The notes: generated from the letters alone by a model not told the origin. Shown: positions 24,035 through 36,564, counted from the stretch's first letter. The stretch: 64,000 nucleotides of DNA from Drosophila pseudoobscura (GCF_009870125.1 NC_046679.1:25606001-25670000), one strand, 5' to 3'. Translations and numbers: made by a program.

Positions 24035-25764
24035 AGACTCCAACTTGAAAGAGTCAACGCATTAGAAATGCCATTTCGTTTCCCCAAAAAGAAACAAATA
24101 TTTAGGCACTGCTATAAAATTATCGAATCTATTGTCGCCCAGGCGAAGCGGCAGCGAATATGTAACCCGCCTCGTTAGCTGTTGGCAAATCACGGATCCA
24201 TATTCGAAGATGCATCGCAGAGTCGATGCGGGCTGTTATCTAACACGGGCCCAGTTCCAGCCTTCAGTGTCCAGCCTCCAGCTTCCAGCTCGGACACCAA
24301 CATCGTATTCAAATTTGAATAATCGTCTAATATTTCCCATTGTCATCGCTGAATCTAAATAAATGCAAAATATTAATAGCCAAAGACTCGGAACGAGGAA
24401 AACCGAAAGAAAGTCATTTTTTATGCATACCTCTAGACAGACCCTATCACGCACACACGAACGCAGGTGCGCCGAAGTCGTGGGAGATGATCCCCATTGA
24501 TTATACGCTGAGAGGTGGGGAGCGGAGCAGTCCGCATAAATTAGCTTCTACTTAATTTATTTAGTGTACAAAATCATCATCACATTTGCAACCCAAAGGA
24601 GAGACAAAGCCGAACGCAGAAACAACCAAACTTTTGTTTGTGACCGAAGAAAGCCGTTTTTGGGATACATCTACATTTTGTTTGCTTTAATTTCAATAAA
24701 ACTTTGCACAATGGAAAAGATTTCATTCCGTCACATCATCAGCCTTTTGTGGTGAGGATGTTATCTGTACTTTACAAGTAATTGTATTTTTAGTAAGTAA
24801 TTGCTTTTAGTTTTTATAAAAAGTTCTTAAAATAGTTTTTAAAAAGTTAGATTCTTTTATATTAAGTAGCATTAATAAAGCTACGCACTTAAAAGCGAGG
24901 GGAAACGTTGTGAGTTGCTGCGGACACCGCAACTCTACATTTATACCCGATACTTGGTCAGTATGGCTCTCCTCCGGCAGACGGCGCTATTATTAAACGA
25001 CACGACAAAAAGTGCGTGCGAGAGAGACAGGAAATCAGTCTGAGCGTGACGTCGGGCGCTGCGTATCACTGCAAATTGATTTGTTCCTTTTGGCTATAAA
25101 AATGATCCGATCTGATCCAGATTCAGCAACCGGATAGATATGGTCATTCTCTATGATTGTGCGTTTTTAGTTTTCTCTAATCTGCAATATTGTGGATGCA
25201 ACAGATTTTCGTTCATTGTGTGGTCGGAAGGGGGTGGGGCAAAGTTTTGAAATATTCTTGTAACAGTGACATATAACAGAAGTCTAAAGATAAAATGTCG
25301 TTGCTCTAGCTCTTATAGTCTTTGAGCACTAGGCGCTGATAGGGATGGACAGACGGACGGATGGACAGACAGACAGAGCTCAAACGACTCGGCTATTGAT
25401 GCTGATCAAGAATATATATACTTTAAGGGGTCGGAAACGATTCCTTCTGGACGTTACACACATCCATTTTCACCACAAATCTAATATACCCCAATACTCA
25501 TTTTGAGTATCAGGTATATAATCTGTGAGTTATTGCAGATAGTGATAAATATGAGGAAGGAATATTGTGCTGACTGCTGGGCAGCTTACCAGGATATCCT
25601 CCGGAGTGTGTTCATTCTCTAGGCCGTAAAAATCCGAAGAGATTTTTTACATGTCTTTGCATATATGTAAATGTAAAAAATCCATAGTTTAGCTAATTAA
25701 TCGCTTTGTACATATCTAAATTTATTTTATTAATAATCTACATCTAGAGGAAACTTTCTTATGT
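24035..25764. other. Intergenic region containing a dispersed repeat
   Basis: Apart from the repeat at about 24941-25520, no feature is supported in this stretch. Confidence 0.6.
24941..25520 (+). repeat. DINE-1/mini-me-type dispersed repeat, near full-length
   Basis: The unit starts with TTATACCCGATACTTGG and ends with GAGTATCAGGTATATA, so its ends form a short inverted pair. Inside are GGCTATAAAAATGATCCGAT, a GGACAGACGGACGG microsatellite, and the core CGGCTATTGATGCTGATCAA. It has no coding capacity. This family is abundant in several Drosophila lineages, including the obscura group. The name is from memory; the identity with the partial copy near 15.9 kb and the antisense copy near 40.8 kb is read directly. 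Confidence 0.7.
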
Positions 25765-26504
25765 CTAAAACCTTCGGTTGGGTGGTGGCAAATACGCGCT
25801 AGTCGATGGTGCATTTATATTGCCCGTGACGACAGAACCTCCCACGCTTCCGCCGACAACACCCTTGGAGGCAAAGTCCAGGACCGGGGCCGAGGAGCCA
25901 GCATTGTGGTTGCTAGAGGGGCCAGGCAGCGAGTCGTACTGAGCCTGAATAGTCCGCTGAGCATTCTCCGCGTCGCTCTGAGTGCGATACTTGACAAAGT
26001 GCACCTCTGGCTTGTGGTTTGTCTGCACTTTGATTTGGTTGAGCTTGTTGGTCAGATCCCCAATGTCAGCCTGCTTGTTGAGCACGTAGATGGCGGTGCG
26101 GTCGTCGGAGGCCGAGGTGGCTAACTGGAGTGCTGCCTGCTCGAGACCCGTATTCTCGGGCCCCTTGATGAAGAGTACTCGGAGGTTCTTCTTTAGCGAA
26201 TTGGCAATCTGCTCGTTGGCGTTCGGGTTATCGTACTCCTGCTCTGGGGCGCTGTAGGAGAAGAACTCCTTGTTGAACTCGTTGGAAATGAGTATGGGCT
26301 CGGAGAGCTGGGCAGCACCACTGCTGGACACCCCAATAAGTCCTCCGTTGCCATCTCCGGCATGCGATCCGGGCGTGTAGTCGTACTGGCCGCGGGCGAT
26401 GGCCACCAAGCACAACATCTAGCGGAATCAGGTTGTGCATTAGACTATCAGTCCGTGGACCTGAGCAGTAGACAGTGCCAAGAACTTACCAGAAAAGCGC
26501 GCAT
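25765..26504 (-). CDS. Twdl: Tweedle cuticle protein, copy 4 (short, diverged)
   Basis: Exon 1 (26490-26504) encodes MRAFL. After a phase-0 intron, exon 2 (25765-26418) continues, giving 222 aa. The signal peptide is MRAFLMLCLVAIARG. There is no glutamine-rich run. A short glycine/serine stretch leads to the Tweedle domain (NKEFFSYSAPEQEYDN, NLRVLFIKGPE, DRTAIYVLNKQ, PEVHFVKYRTQSDA, IQAQYDSLPG). The usual DEGVAPVTSVIG tail is replaced by a glycine/valine-rich end (VVGGSVGGSVV) and a proline-rich terminus. This is the most diverged of the four but clearly in the family. Confidence 0.9.
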
Positions 26505-26608
26505 TTTGATCGAGTGTTTGAGGGCTGCGCACCAGAAGGCTTGAAGATTGGAAGTGTGTGCTGCGTGGCTGTCTAGCTACCTTTGTCTCGAAATTGCATC
26601 GCGGGCCG

Positions 26609-26616
26609 TATTTATA
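26609..26616 (-). promoter_or_regulatory. TATA box of Tweedle copy 4
   Basis: TATAAATA on the minus strand, about 105 bases upstream of the ATG at 26504. Confidence 0.7.
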
Positions 26617-28378
26617 CTGCAGCAAATGGGTCTCTGGTTTCAAATGGGGCAGGTGGTTTGGAAATTTCTTCGGCCGAATTCCGTTTCATTTTCCGGCATG
26701 TTCCAGTTAATATGACCTTCGATTTTTAATTGGATCAAATACTATACAAATTTGTAGGGTGCAGAATGTGGAAATCTATTCAAATTAGGGAATCGGCGGT
26801 GTCTTCTATGATATTTGGGCAGCGCTTTCCCACTCCAGTCAACGCGAAGAGTGCATTTCAAATGGGGACCGACTTGACCTGAAATGCAGGCTTATGCAAT
26901 CGTAGATTTCATATTGCATCGAAACACTAATGACATGATATATGCATACATACTCTTATACGATTATGCCTATGTCTATGGGGTATTTATAAGAAAAAGT
27001 AACCTCCTAACCTCGTAAGCTCCTTACGACACATATACTCCTACTCGTATTGAAATGTAAACAATTGGGACAAATAAATATAACCCAGATGTCCAAAGTT
27101 TAAAAAATAATTTACATGTTTAAAAAAGAATTTAGCATCACGCTCTTAAAATTAAAACTGAGACATACGACCAGATGGATTGACGGGATATCAAGAATGT
27201 GGGTACTCTGGTCAAAGTCTTAATGCCTCTGAAAGGCTATACAAAAATGTTATTGTAATAGAGTAAGAAGTCCATTTGCGGAGGCGGCTGAGATATAGTA
27301 AAACCTAATCTTATATACTAAGAGATCGGGGCGGTTCATTACGGATATATTCATATATATATCCATTATGGATATAAAATACTGGCAAAGTAGAAATGTA
27401 TATTTGTATCTATAATTTCATTTTGGGACATATTCATCTATGTACGTACACACATATGTATAGGTGTGCCCAGAATACAACACCAACCTATTCTATAGGG
27501 CAGGGAGAGATCAATTTATTTTTTCAAATGTAGCATACTTTTGTCGACCAAATTTGTGTAGAAATCATGTAAAAAATATATAATTTTGTATATATGTAGG
27601 TATACATGTACATAGATTGACTGTTCACTGCCACGGTTCTCTGAGGCACTGGGGGTTGCATGGATGCAAAATGAGGAAATAGTATTTGTGGGTATAAAAT
27701 ATTTTGATTTTTTCCATTATCTGTGCAGATACGAGTGTAAAGGCTGTCTACAAGTACCTGCTTTTCCGACACGGGAACAGTTGATCGTCTCTCATTTTTG
27801 ATTTGAGTAGTGCTTGGTGTGCTTCGGTATCTCTAATACATTTAGTTAAAGCAAAGGTGTTAGGAAGGTATTAGGTATAGAATATAATAAACCAAAGAGA
27901 CACGCAAACGGAGGATGATTCCTTCCATAAATTGCATTTCAAATCCAAGCCCTTTATATTAACAGTACTATTCAGAGATCTAAAGAGGTATAGTGTGACA
28001 CTTTCTTTAATGATCATTATCCATGAAAGATCGCGTTCTTTTTTATAACAACAAAATTTCATATTCGATTTTCGCTTTTGTTTTGACATTGCCATAAAGA
28101 TTGAAGCTCTCACCCAGTTTCGAATCCAGTTTAACAAAACCAGGCGAATTTATGCATAAATGAAGTGATCGCCAGCAGATCTAACGTCAACCGGCAGCAC
28201 TACACCGAGTTTTGGATAAAAACGGGTCGTTTTCTGCGATTTCGGAAAATCAGAGCTCTAGGAGGGGTAAATTAATATTTTAAGCAAATCAAATTGAAAA
28301 CGTGTTTGGCTAAAGTTGTTCAAGTTCAAATTGCTGCAAATTATCACAATGATATGTTTTGCCGTCTGAGTCTTTGCC
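26617..28378. other. Intergenic region, AT-rich
   Basis: No gene is recognised. Short ATATAT-rich runs with local dyads occur near 27340-27370. Open frames are AT-rich and short. Confidence 0.6.
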
Positions 28379-28386
28379 TATAAAAG
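28379..28386 (+). promoter_or_regulatory. TATA box of the small Tweedle-derived gene
   Basis: TATAAAAG, 59 bases upstream of the ATG at 28438. A start of transcription near TTTAGTCTA (about 28409) would fit the usual 30-base spacing. Confidence 0.7.
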
Positions 28387-28437
28387 CAAATGCCGGTTAG
28401 GGCGCGCTTTTTAGTCTACTTCAAGATAGTCGCCAAC

Positions 28438-28757
28438 ATGAAGACGATTTGCGTGAGTTCCGACTGTTCTAGAAAGGGAATCTTATTCCCAACTAACGCC
28501 TTACATGTTTTTTTCAGGTGCTCCTGCTCGTTACCCTCCTGGCCATGGCATATGCTACCCCTGCACCTGTGCCATCGCCTAAGCCCGCCGGAAATGATCC
28601 CACCGTGAGTGTGCTGCGCTACAGAAATGATCAGGAGCTGGAGGCCATTCAGCGGGCCATCATTGCTCAGTACGAGCAAGTCGGGGGTACAACCCAGGTC
28701 CACGCTCCCCGTGTTGCACACATTGTTAATCCCTCCAACTTAAGAATCAACATTTAA
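28438..28757 (+). CDS. Small secreted peptide related to the Tweedle C-terminus
   Basis: Exon 1 (28438-28452) encodes MKTIC. A 65-nt phase-0 intron follows, and exon 2 (28518-28757) continues, giving 84 aa. The signal peptide is MKTICVLLLVTLLAMAYA. A short proline/alanine linker follows, then YRNDQELEAIQRAIIAQYEQVGGTTQV. This aligns with the Tweedle C-terminal motif of the neighbours (YKTQEEAAHAQRTIQAQYDQLGGTSQV). The tail APRVAHIVNP sits where they have DEGVAPVTSVIG. The rest of the Tweedle domain, including the beta-strand blocks, is absent. The 15-nt first exon, phase-0 intron and TATA box all match the four Tweedle genes, so I infer a deletion-derived Tweedle paralogue. AATAAA lies at 28769-28774. 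Function unknown; a secreted cuticle-associated or signalling peptide is possible. Confidence 0.8.
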
Positions 28758-28909
28758 TGCTCTCCGAAAATAAATTTGATTCTGTTAATGATTGCAAGAC
28801 TCCTCCAAAGCTGATAAGGTAGGGCGATTATTGTTTCTTGGGATTGTTCTGACCGAGTGATGCGAGTTAGTCTGCCTCTGACATTCGCCGCGTACGCAGG
28901 TTTTCGAGA

Positions 28910-30347
28910 ATGTTTCTTTCGGCCACGCTGTCCCTGATATCGGTGTTCGTTCTCTGCTGTCATGCCCAGCGGCCACCACCAGGTCCACCGCCGCCCCCGC
29001 CACACCGAGTGCCACGACCCCAAGGCCCACCTCCGAACAGAGATGCGATTTACTTTCCCCTCGAGCGAGATATACTGTTCCCTGGCTCAAAGGGGTCAAA
29101 TGAGCTGGAGGATAAGATGTGGTATCACATAAGCGACTTCCATTTTGAAGAGGTCGAGAATCTGCCCCAGCCCAAGCGCAGGCATCACATGTCCCCGCCT
29201 AGGCCTGGCCAGCCCTTTCCACCGCCTCCAGGTGGCTTCAAAGAGAAGAAGAACAGGCGACGACGCATCTGTGAGCAGAGTAAGTGCCTCAGAGTAAAGT
29301 TGTTCCACGAATCATTGGCTTTGTCCCCAAAGAATACTCCGAGTATGTGGAACGCATCTTTCCGAACGATACCGCTGTAGCAGAAGACGCCAACGACGCC
29401 GATTTCGATGGACGCATACTGGCGAGGCCTGGTGAATACCCCCATATGGTAAAGATTGAGCTCGAGCTGATAAACTGGTGCTTAACCTGAAACCCGAACC
29501 ATCGAATCTGTTTTCCCAGGCGGCAGTAGGCTTCGAGGCGGACACTGGGCAAATCCAGTACAAGTGTGGTGGCAGCTTGATAAGCGAGAACTTTGTGCTG
29601 ACCGCCGCCCATTGTACTTCCATATACGAGTGAGCGTAGTTTCCGTTTACGAAACCTTTGGATTTATATTTACGAACCTCGTTTAGCACGTCCCCGAAGT
29701 GGGTGCGCATCGGGGACTTGAATCTGGTCGCTGATGAGCGAACAGTGGTGCCCCAGCTAATGCAGATAGAGGACATTTTCCCACATCCTAACTACTCAAA
29801 GGAGTTGTACTACAACGACATTGCTCTGCTAAAACTGCAGGGAGAGGTGGAGTGAGTAATTATACATACAACAAACAAGTACCGACTGAGACCCACATCT
29901 GCAACATCTTACAGGTTGACCGTATACGTAAGACCCATACGTCTGTGGGTATTTTCCGAACTGCCCACTTCCATTGCGTTTGCCATGGGATATGGCTCGA
30001 CAAGCTTTGCAAAGCCCATGACGAACCGCCTGACAAATTTGAACTTGACCGTTGTGCCCAATGCTGAGTGCAACGCCGAACTGCCGCCGATTTCCGAGAC
30101 ACCGAATGGTGTGGTGGACAGTCAAATTTGCGCACAGGATTACATCCTTAACCGCGACACCTGCCAGGGGGACTCAGGTGGTCCCTTGCAGCTGAATCTG
30201 CCAGGTCGGCGTCGTCGCCAAAATATTCATTATCATCTCATTGGTATAACGTCGTACGGAGTGTTCTGTCGCAGCAGTTACCCGTCGGTGTACACGCGGA
30301 TATCTTCCTTCTTGGATTGGATCGAGGGCACAACGTGGAACGAATAG
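28910..30347 (+). CDS. CG14642: Secreted trypsin-type serine protease with a proline-rich pro-region
   Basis: Five exons (28910-29279, 29333-29448, 29520-29629, 29687-29851, 29915-30347) give 397 aa. The signal peptide MFLSATLSLISVFVLCCHA is followed by a pro-region of about 120 residues with proline runs and a basic patch (KKNRRRR), then one cysteine before the S1 domain. The triad is complete: His about 193 in LTAAHC, Asp about 243 in NDIALL, Ser about 341 in GDSGGP. Asp about 335 predicts trypsin-like specificity. No CLIP domain is visible. The position of the usual IVGG activation sequence reads FDGR before ILARPGEYPHM, so zymogen activation may be unusual. AATAAA is at 30371-30376. It is convergent with gelsolin. 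The symbol is by recall of the serine protease at 82A. Confidence 0.88.
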
Positions 30348-30535
30348 GCATCTGATTAGGAACCCAATTAAATAAAGTATTCTTTGCTTATTAGCTGGAA
30401 TCTATCGGCTGCAATATATCCAGCTACTTTCGTACATTTTTTCAATTTTTTATAAAGTTACATACGATACACGTTTTCAAAGGGTAAAAACAAAAAGGTA
30501 TTTGGTAAATTTTGCTGAGATTCCATTCGAGTTTC

Positions 30536-33500
30536 CTAGACCTCATTGTTAGCATCAAGCACTTGCTGCTTGACGTCCTCGTAGGAAGGCAATGTCTGTA
30601 GATGGGCGAAGAATATATTGCGATTAGTTATACAGAAAATGTAGTCCACCTCAACAAATACTAGCATGCGACTAATGCATTAGTCTTCTACTCACGGATG
30701 ACATTGGCGAAAGTTATTAGTATGTTTAGTGACGTGTTTAAGGTTAAGCAATGCACAATGCACAAGCACACAAAGCACACCGCAGTGATGAAAGCAATTA
30801 CAAATTGTTACGATTATGGATTTATGCGGAGACTAGTTAGCCTCAACCTGCGGCTCACTAACCTGCCAGTAGTTGTCCTCCCAGCTCGGGAACATACGCT
30901 TGAAGGCGCGTGGCTCCTGGCCCTGGGCGACGCGCACAATGGTCAAGGTGTCGATGGTGCGGGCAGTGGGCTCCACACGGATGTAGCGCTATGGCCATTG
31001 AAGAATTAATTAAAAAGGAAGGTTACAACTATGTGCTCTTAGAACATACCTTTGCCATGTCTACAATCTTGCTGTTCTCCTCGGCGGTGGCTCCAGAGCC
31101 GACCCACAGATAGATTTCATCGCCGGCATCCAGCAACATGACATCGTCGGTGTCCAGGTCCTCCTGTTCGTACTTAGCCACTTCCTCGACCTTTACAAAT
31201 CCATTGCGGGTCAGACGACAGTGGAAGAGACGTGGCTCCAGCAGGGGGGCTCCATGGTCGTCCAGGCTGCGATCGTACTGGCCCTCGCCATTTAACTCCT
31301 CCCAGAATTCCTCGGGCTCTGCCCCCTCTTCGACCACCTCCACGTCAGCATCGTTCCAGTAGTGGGCAAAGCGTTCATTAGCCGCATTTTTTTCGAAGCT
31401 AGACGCACCCAGCCCATTCCAAATAAAGATCTTATGCGATTTTGCGGATACGAGAGCGAAAGCGTCTCCAGAGGCCAATGACGAGCTATCGGCGGGCACT
31501 TCGCTAGCATGGATATCGCTCTCGACGGTACCTCGGATACGGAACAGCTGCGCCGTCACTGGCAAGGCGGTGTACGAGGCCAGAAGCTTACCCTTGAAAA
31601 TCTTATAGAAGTGCCGCGGCTCGTGGCTTTGTGAGGTCAGCACGAGCAGGGCGTTCTTCTCCACAGCCATACTGAAGCCGTCCTGGAAGGCTCTCTCCTT
31701 AACAACGGCGTTGGCCTTGGCTCCCTGCCACACGTAAACGATGGGGCCCTGGTCGCCATTGTTGGCCTCGTAGTTATAGGTGAGGATATAAGACCCAAAG
31801 CCCAGAAGCGGAAGGTTCTGCTCGAAGGGGACAGTGTTGACCAGGACCTCACCCGAATTGGGTTTGCTGACGTACTGCGTGATGCTCTCAATGCTGTTCT
31901 GTCCGTGGTCCGGCATAAAACCAATGGCCCGTCCACCACTCCTCTTCAGTTTGTGCACCACAGCGTCGATCTCGTCCACATCCAGCGACTCGTCTGAGCC
32001 GATATCCAGAGCGGATCGAATAAGGCGTGTGTGCGCCATGCCGGCATCGCGCCAGGTGGCAAAGTACTGTTTGAATGGTGCGGACTCGGCGCCCTCGACA
32101 ATGCGCTGGATCTGTGTCCAGGCAGGATACTTTTTGGTGCGGAGGAACTCTTGGGCCTTGGCCATGGCGTCGGTTTTCTCCTTTGGAGTGGCGCCTCTTC
32201 CAACCCACACGAAAATGCCAGAGCCAGTGTCCAAAATGAAGCAGTCACGTGTATCCAGCATGGCCTGAGTCAAAGGTTTCTGCGCAACGGTATCCACTTG
32301 TAATTTGCCGCTGGCATCGCTCACCTTGTAGAGGGTCACGGCGGCAGCGTCAGCTCGCTCAAATGCACTGTCCTCCTCTGCGGTAGATTCCTCGGGAACC
32401 TGGTCGGCCGAGCCAGATCCGAGCACATCAAAGAACTGCTGCTTGTCTGTATCGGTGCTGAAGTCATCTATTATTTGCACACGGGCACGTCCATTGTGGT
32501 CCTGATCTCTGATTTGATTCGCAGCACTGATGGCCTTCAGCTTCTCAACGCGCTTGGCCTGCGATCCCACGTAGACGTAGATATCGCTACCAGCATCCAA
32601 GATGAAACAGTCGCCCTGATTCATCGAGGACACGGACAGATTCACCTGTCGCACACGCACGTTCCGCTTGCCCTTGACCTGGAACAGACGCTTCTGCCCC
32701 TGGGCGTTGGTCTCTACGTGCTTGAAGCCGGTTCCAACACCGCCCTGCTCGTATCGAACGCCTGAAATTGTGGTTTGTTATTTGACTGCGTGAAACGGCT
32801 TTGGCAGCTTATCGAACCATTCTTAAAGTATCCCAGGAACAGCTGCGACTCGTGATCCTGCACCTCGCGATGCTGTACAGGGCCGCCATTCAAAAGGTCA
32901 TCCAGTTGGACGGTAAGGATGGCAGCAGCCCCAGCCTCATCGGTCGATGTTTCGGAGCCTAACCAGAAGTGCACATCCCAGGAAAGTTTCTTATCTTTCT
33001 TGCTTTCAATGGTCTAGAATACATATGTACAAATGTACATTATTCACTGATTCAAAAGAAATGCTATGCATGGTTCATGGGAAACTTGTGATTCATACAC
33101 ATAGAGACACACAGAGTTCTCTCCCACCATATCATACTTACATTCAGCACAATGAAGGAATCTCCGGTGTAGAATTTCCCAAAGTTATTCTTTGGGTAGG
33201 CCACAGGCTCGAAATTCTGAAGAAAGTCAAATAAATAATAAATAATGATAGAAGAAATGGGTATAAGTAAATTGCTCTACATATAGACAACATTTTGCTT
33301 ATGGGATAAATGTTTTGACCATTTCCCATTATAAACAAAAAGCGCTAGCCATACCGGACCTAATAAATTGAGTTAATGAACAGAACATTGGCTAGACACA
33401 AACATATGTATGTGTAGATGGATATATCTAGCACTTATAAACATGTGGCAAACACATTTCGTGCGTTCGGCAACGAAGAAGGTAAGAAGGGGGAGTGGAC

Positions 33501-34336
33501 CATGCATGCCTTTACCCGCCGGTTTGTGAATGCCACAGGCAGCCCCACCAACCTCCGGACTACGCTGCAAGAGCAACGCAGCCAGTCGTGCGTGGGTGCT
33601 GCGCTGCGATGCGAACTTTCCCCCAAAAAGATGAAACAAGCTCCAGCTATTTATACGCTTCTCGGAGCAGCCGGCACCGGCACTGGCCCCAGCCAGAGCG
33701 AAATCAAATACACGATATATTGACTTACCTCAATGCGCCAGATCTCCAGGCCAGGTGTGCGGCCGGCGTTGGCAAAGGCTGGATTCATTATGCGTCTGCC
33801 GGGCTGCTTGCTGTTCCCAGAAGAAGGCTGGATTTGTCCGGTTTGAACGGGGAATGCGGGACGGGCGTTGAACGTACCCGCTGAGCAAAGAGTGGTGGAG
33901 AGTGCGAAGAACACCAGCAGGCTGGAAAACAAGCAGATCAGTTTGTACAAAGTCAAGGGAATCAGAGTCCGTCTGGTCGGGTTGTGGTCCCCCGCTCAAG
34001 GACCATACAACAGTCATCGTCATCCGACTGCCTTCGGGTGAGTCATGCTCATAAATGGCCATAAATGTCACATGGCGGCGAAAGTTTTTCATCAGACGCG
34101 TTCCATATGATAAACTGCCATGTATAGGCAATAAGCTCGTAAGACAGTACTTATGGAGAGTACACTCCTCTACTTACGGCTTAGGCCAGATGAGTGCTCT
34201 GACGCGCGTCGTATGAGTAACCCCCTGTACAACTGATTGCACTAATTAAACTGTCTTATATTTTCCGTCGAGAGTACTATTGGAGCTTATTAGCCAAGAG
34301 AACTGTTCGCTTGCATTACCTGGAGATGACTGCCAT
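30536..34336 (-). CDS. Gel: Gelsolin, secreted-form model
   Basis: Seven exons (34320-34336, 33729-33921, 33142-33216, 32818-33013, 31050-32761, 30863-30988, 30536-30595) give 792 aa; fly gelsolin is about 798. Six gelsolin-like repeats sever, cap and nucleate actin in a calcium-dependent way. Visible hallmarks are [51 protein letters not shown], and repeats of the type [16 protein letters not shown] and [15 protein letters not shown]. The modelled N-terminus ([20 protein letters not shown]) is a signal peptide built from a 17-nt first exon joined at a phase-2 GTAATG donor. An in-frame Met at 33788 ([17 protein letters not shown]) just before repeat 1 is the natural start of a cytoplasmic form, which fly gelsolin is known to make. 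The donor GTTCGA at 32817 is weak but restores the conserved repeat sequence. Confidence 0.92.
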
Positions 34337-36564
34337 GCTGGCGGCGCCCGAAGTTTCCATTTCGGTATCGCCTCTGTCTCGTGCCGAAGCGACAGCAGCG
34401 CCGCTTTGTTTATTGTTGCGATAAATATAACAAGTTGCGCGTATATCGCGTATTCCCCGATGTGGCTGGTCTGGGTATTCGCCTTTGTTATGAGTGTATA
34501 TGGATGTACATATGTATGCTTTGTTTTTCTCGTTGCGTTTGCTTCCACCACCTCAAACAGAGATGATTGTCCGCGCTGATGCTGATCCCAGGCAAGAGCG
34601 TGTGAAGTAAACTGTAATTGTAAGAGAAGGAACGACTTAGCGTCAGCTGTTAAGAGTGTTTAAGAGATCGCCCCGATAAGCAGAAATGTATATTTGGAGA
34701 ATAGTTAGGAGCTAATTAATATGTTAACTCCCCCAAAACACGTTTGTTCATACCAACTAAGTCATATATTTTCGCTATTCAAATTAAATCATTATTTTCC
34801 CATAATTCAAGGCATCTTGTCAGGGAACAATTCCTAGCAACTGCCAACTTGTACTATGATATCATTTTTGCACACGCATTAATTAGCTCCCACATTTTGT
34901 ACAGTATCAGGCATTAGTCTACGACCAACAAAGGAGTTCCACTTGGGATGAAGAGTGGCTTAAGAGTTGTTTTTGAATGGTTTTCGTTATTTCCTAATAA
35001 TGGTTGGGCGTCAATCGAGTACGCAGACTTTTGTCCACCACTATTTACATATAGATATATTGTATATAGGCACATATGCTGTGATGTCTGATCGGATCTA
35101 AAGGCCGTCTGCCGAAGCTGTGAATTAAAAGGCTGCACGCATGTTTTGCAAATTGCTTTCAAGTAATTAGTTTTGCGCCATGACGACACGACACGTCTGG
35201 GGCAGGTAGCGTGATATCATCGTTGATACCAAACACCAAGCCCAACAAGCCCTTTCTCTGCAAGTGGGTCACAATAACAAAAAAGGTGAAAAATGTCCAT
35301 ATTTAATTGGAAGTATCTGACTTTTGGGGCACTTTCTGCGCCGTTTTCAAGTTCGCATTTGTTTCGCTTGACGTCTGTCCTTACAGAGTGAATTTCAAAC
35401 ATAGTGAACGTGGTTCGGGTATCAATCATGAATGCCTAAATACATATGAGCACAGGTACCCGAAAAAGTCGTTTCTACGTATCCACAAGCATTGTAGTTA
35501 TGTATGTACATATGTACAAAAAGCGTCTCGTCAACAAACCAACCTATCAATCACAATTAATAAAGAGTTGAATGGGTGGCACAAAAGGTATGTCCCATTA
35601 GGACCATCAATAACAACAGCGCTCTTCTGGGGATGCTAATCTTTCAACAATATTGTATGGTACGACAATGAAGCTAAAGAGCCGCACAGAACCTCGAATA
35701 AATACGCATTTTGAAGCACACTTGATGTACGAGTAAACAGTACTATGACCGCTTCCGTTGCGAACATTTTTACAAAATATAAACACACTCGGAGGTATTG
35801 TGTACTATAATTATGTATGTACATACATGCTATACTACCGAAAGGTCTGAGCTCGGGATCATGTTATATTTTTCAAAACAAAAAAAGTTGATAAGCAAAA
35901 TCAGCATCCAATTTAATTAGATGAGGTCAACACATTTTCAAAGGCAGCAAGCAATTGTTTTAGTCTATAAACTGCATTTATGTAATCAGCCATTAATTGA
36001 GCTCAATTAAGCAGCCCTGTCAAGAGTCTCTTGGGACTAGTATATGCTATGTATATTAACTGCTAGTCCGTTTGTAGTTATCCTTTGATGCTACCGAAAA
36101 GTTGCTATCGAACGCTCAGAAAATCAAAGCAAACAAGTAAACACTTACTTAGGTCAATACGAACTGCCCCAACCAAGACTTAATGTGCGACTTAGCACAG
36201 AAATATCACGGGAACTTCGAGCGAGGTGCGAGGTGCGAGCGACAAACGGCCGATCGAGACACTGAACTAAAGGCAAAGCTCGTCTTCGCTTTTATAAAGT
36301 CTGGGCTGGGCCGGGCCCGGCCGCACTCACAGCCGAGTCGCAATCGCGCCGATTGTCTCAGCCGCTAGCTTGCCTTGCTCGCTGCCACTGTTGTGCCGCC
36401 GTAGATCGTTGATAAGGTGAGCAGCGACTGATAAGTACAAGTGAAAATTACCCGCACTCAAGCTGTAAACAGACAGAGATTGAAAACAAAATTTGAGAAT
36501 TCTTTGAAATAAAGTCAAAAGTCGGGCAGTGCTTCACCTAAACGTAAGCATAGGAATTCCCAGC
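34337..36564. other. Intergenic region between gelsolin and abstrakt
   Basis: About 2.2 kb without a supported coding exon. It is the likely site of alternative gelsolin promoters or 5' non-coding exons, which the sequence alone does not resolve. A GC-rich stretch lies near 36215-36400. Confidence 0.5.
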
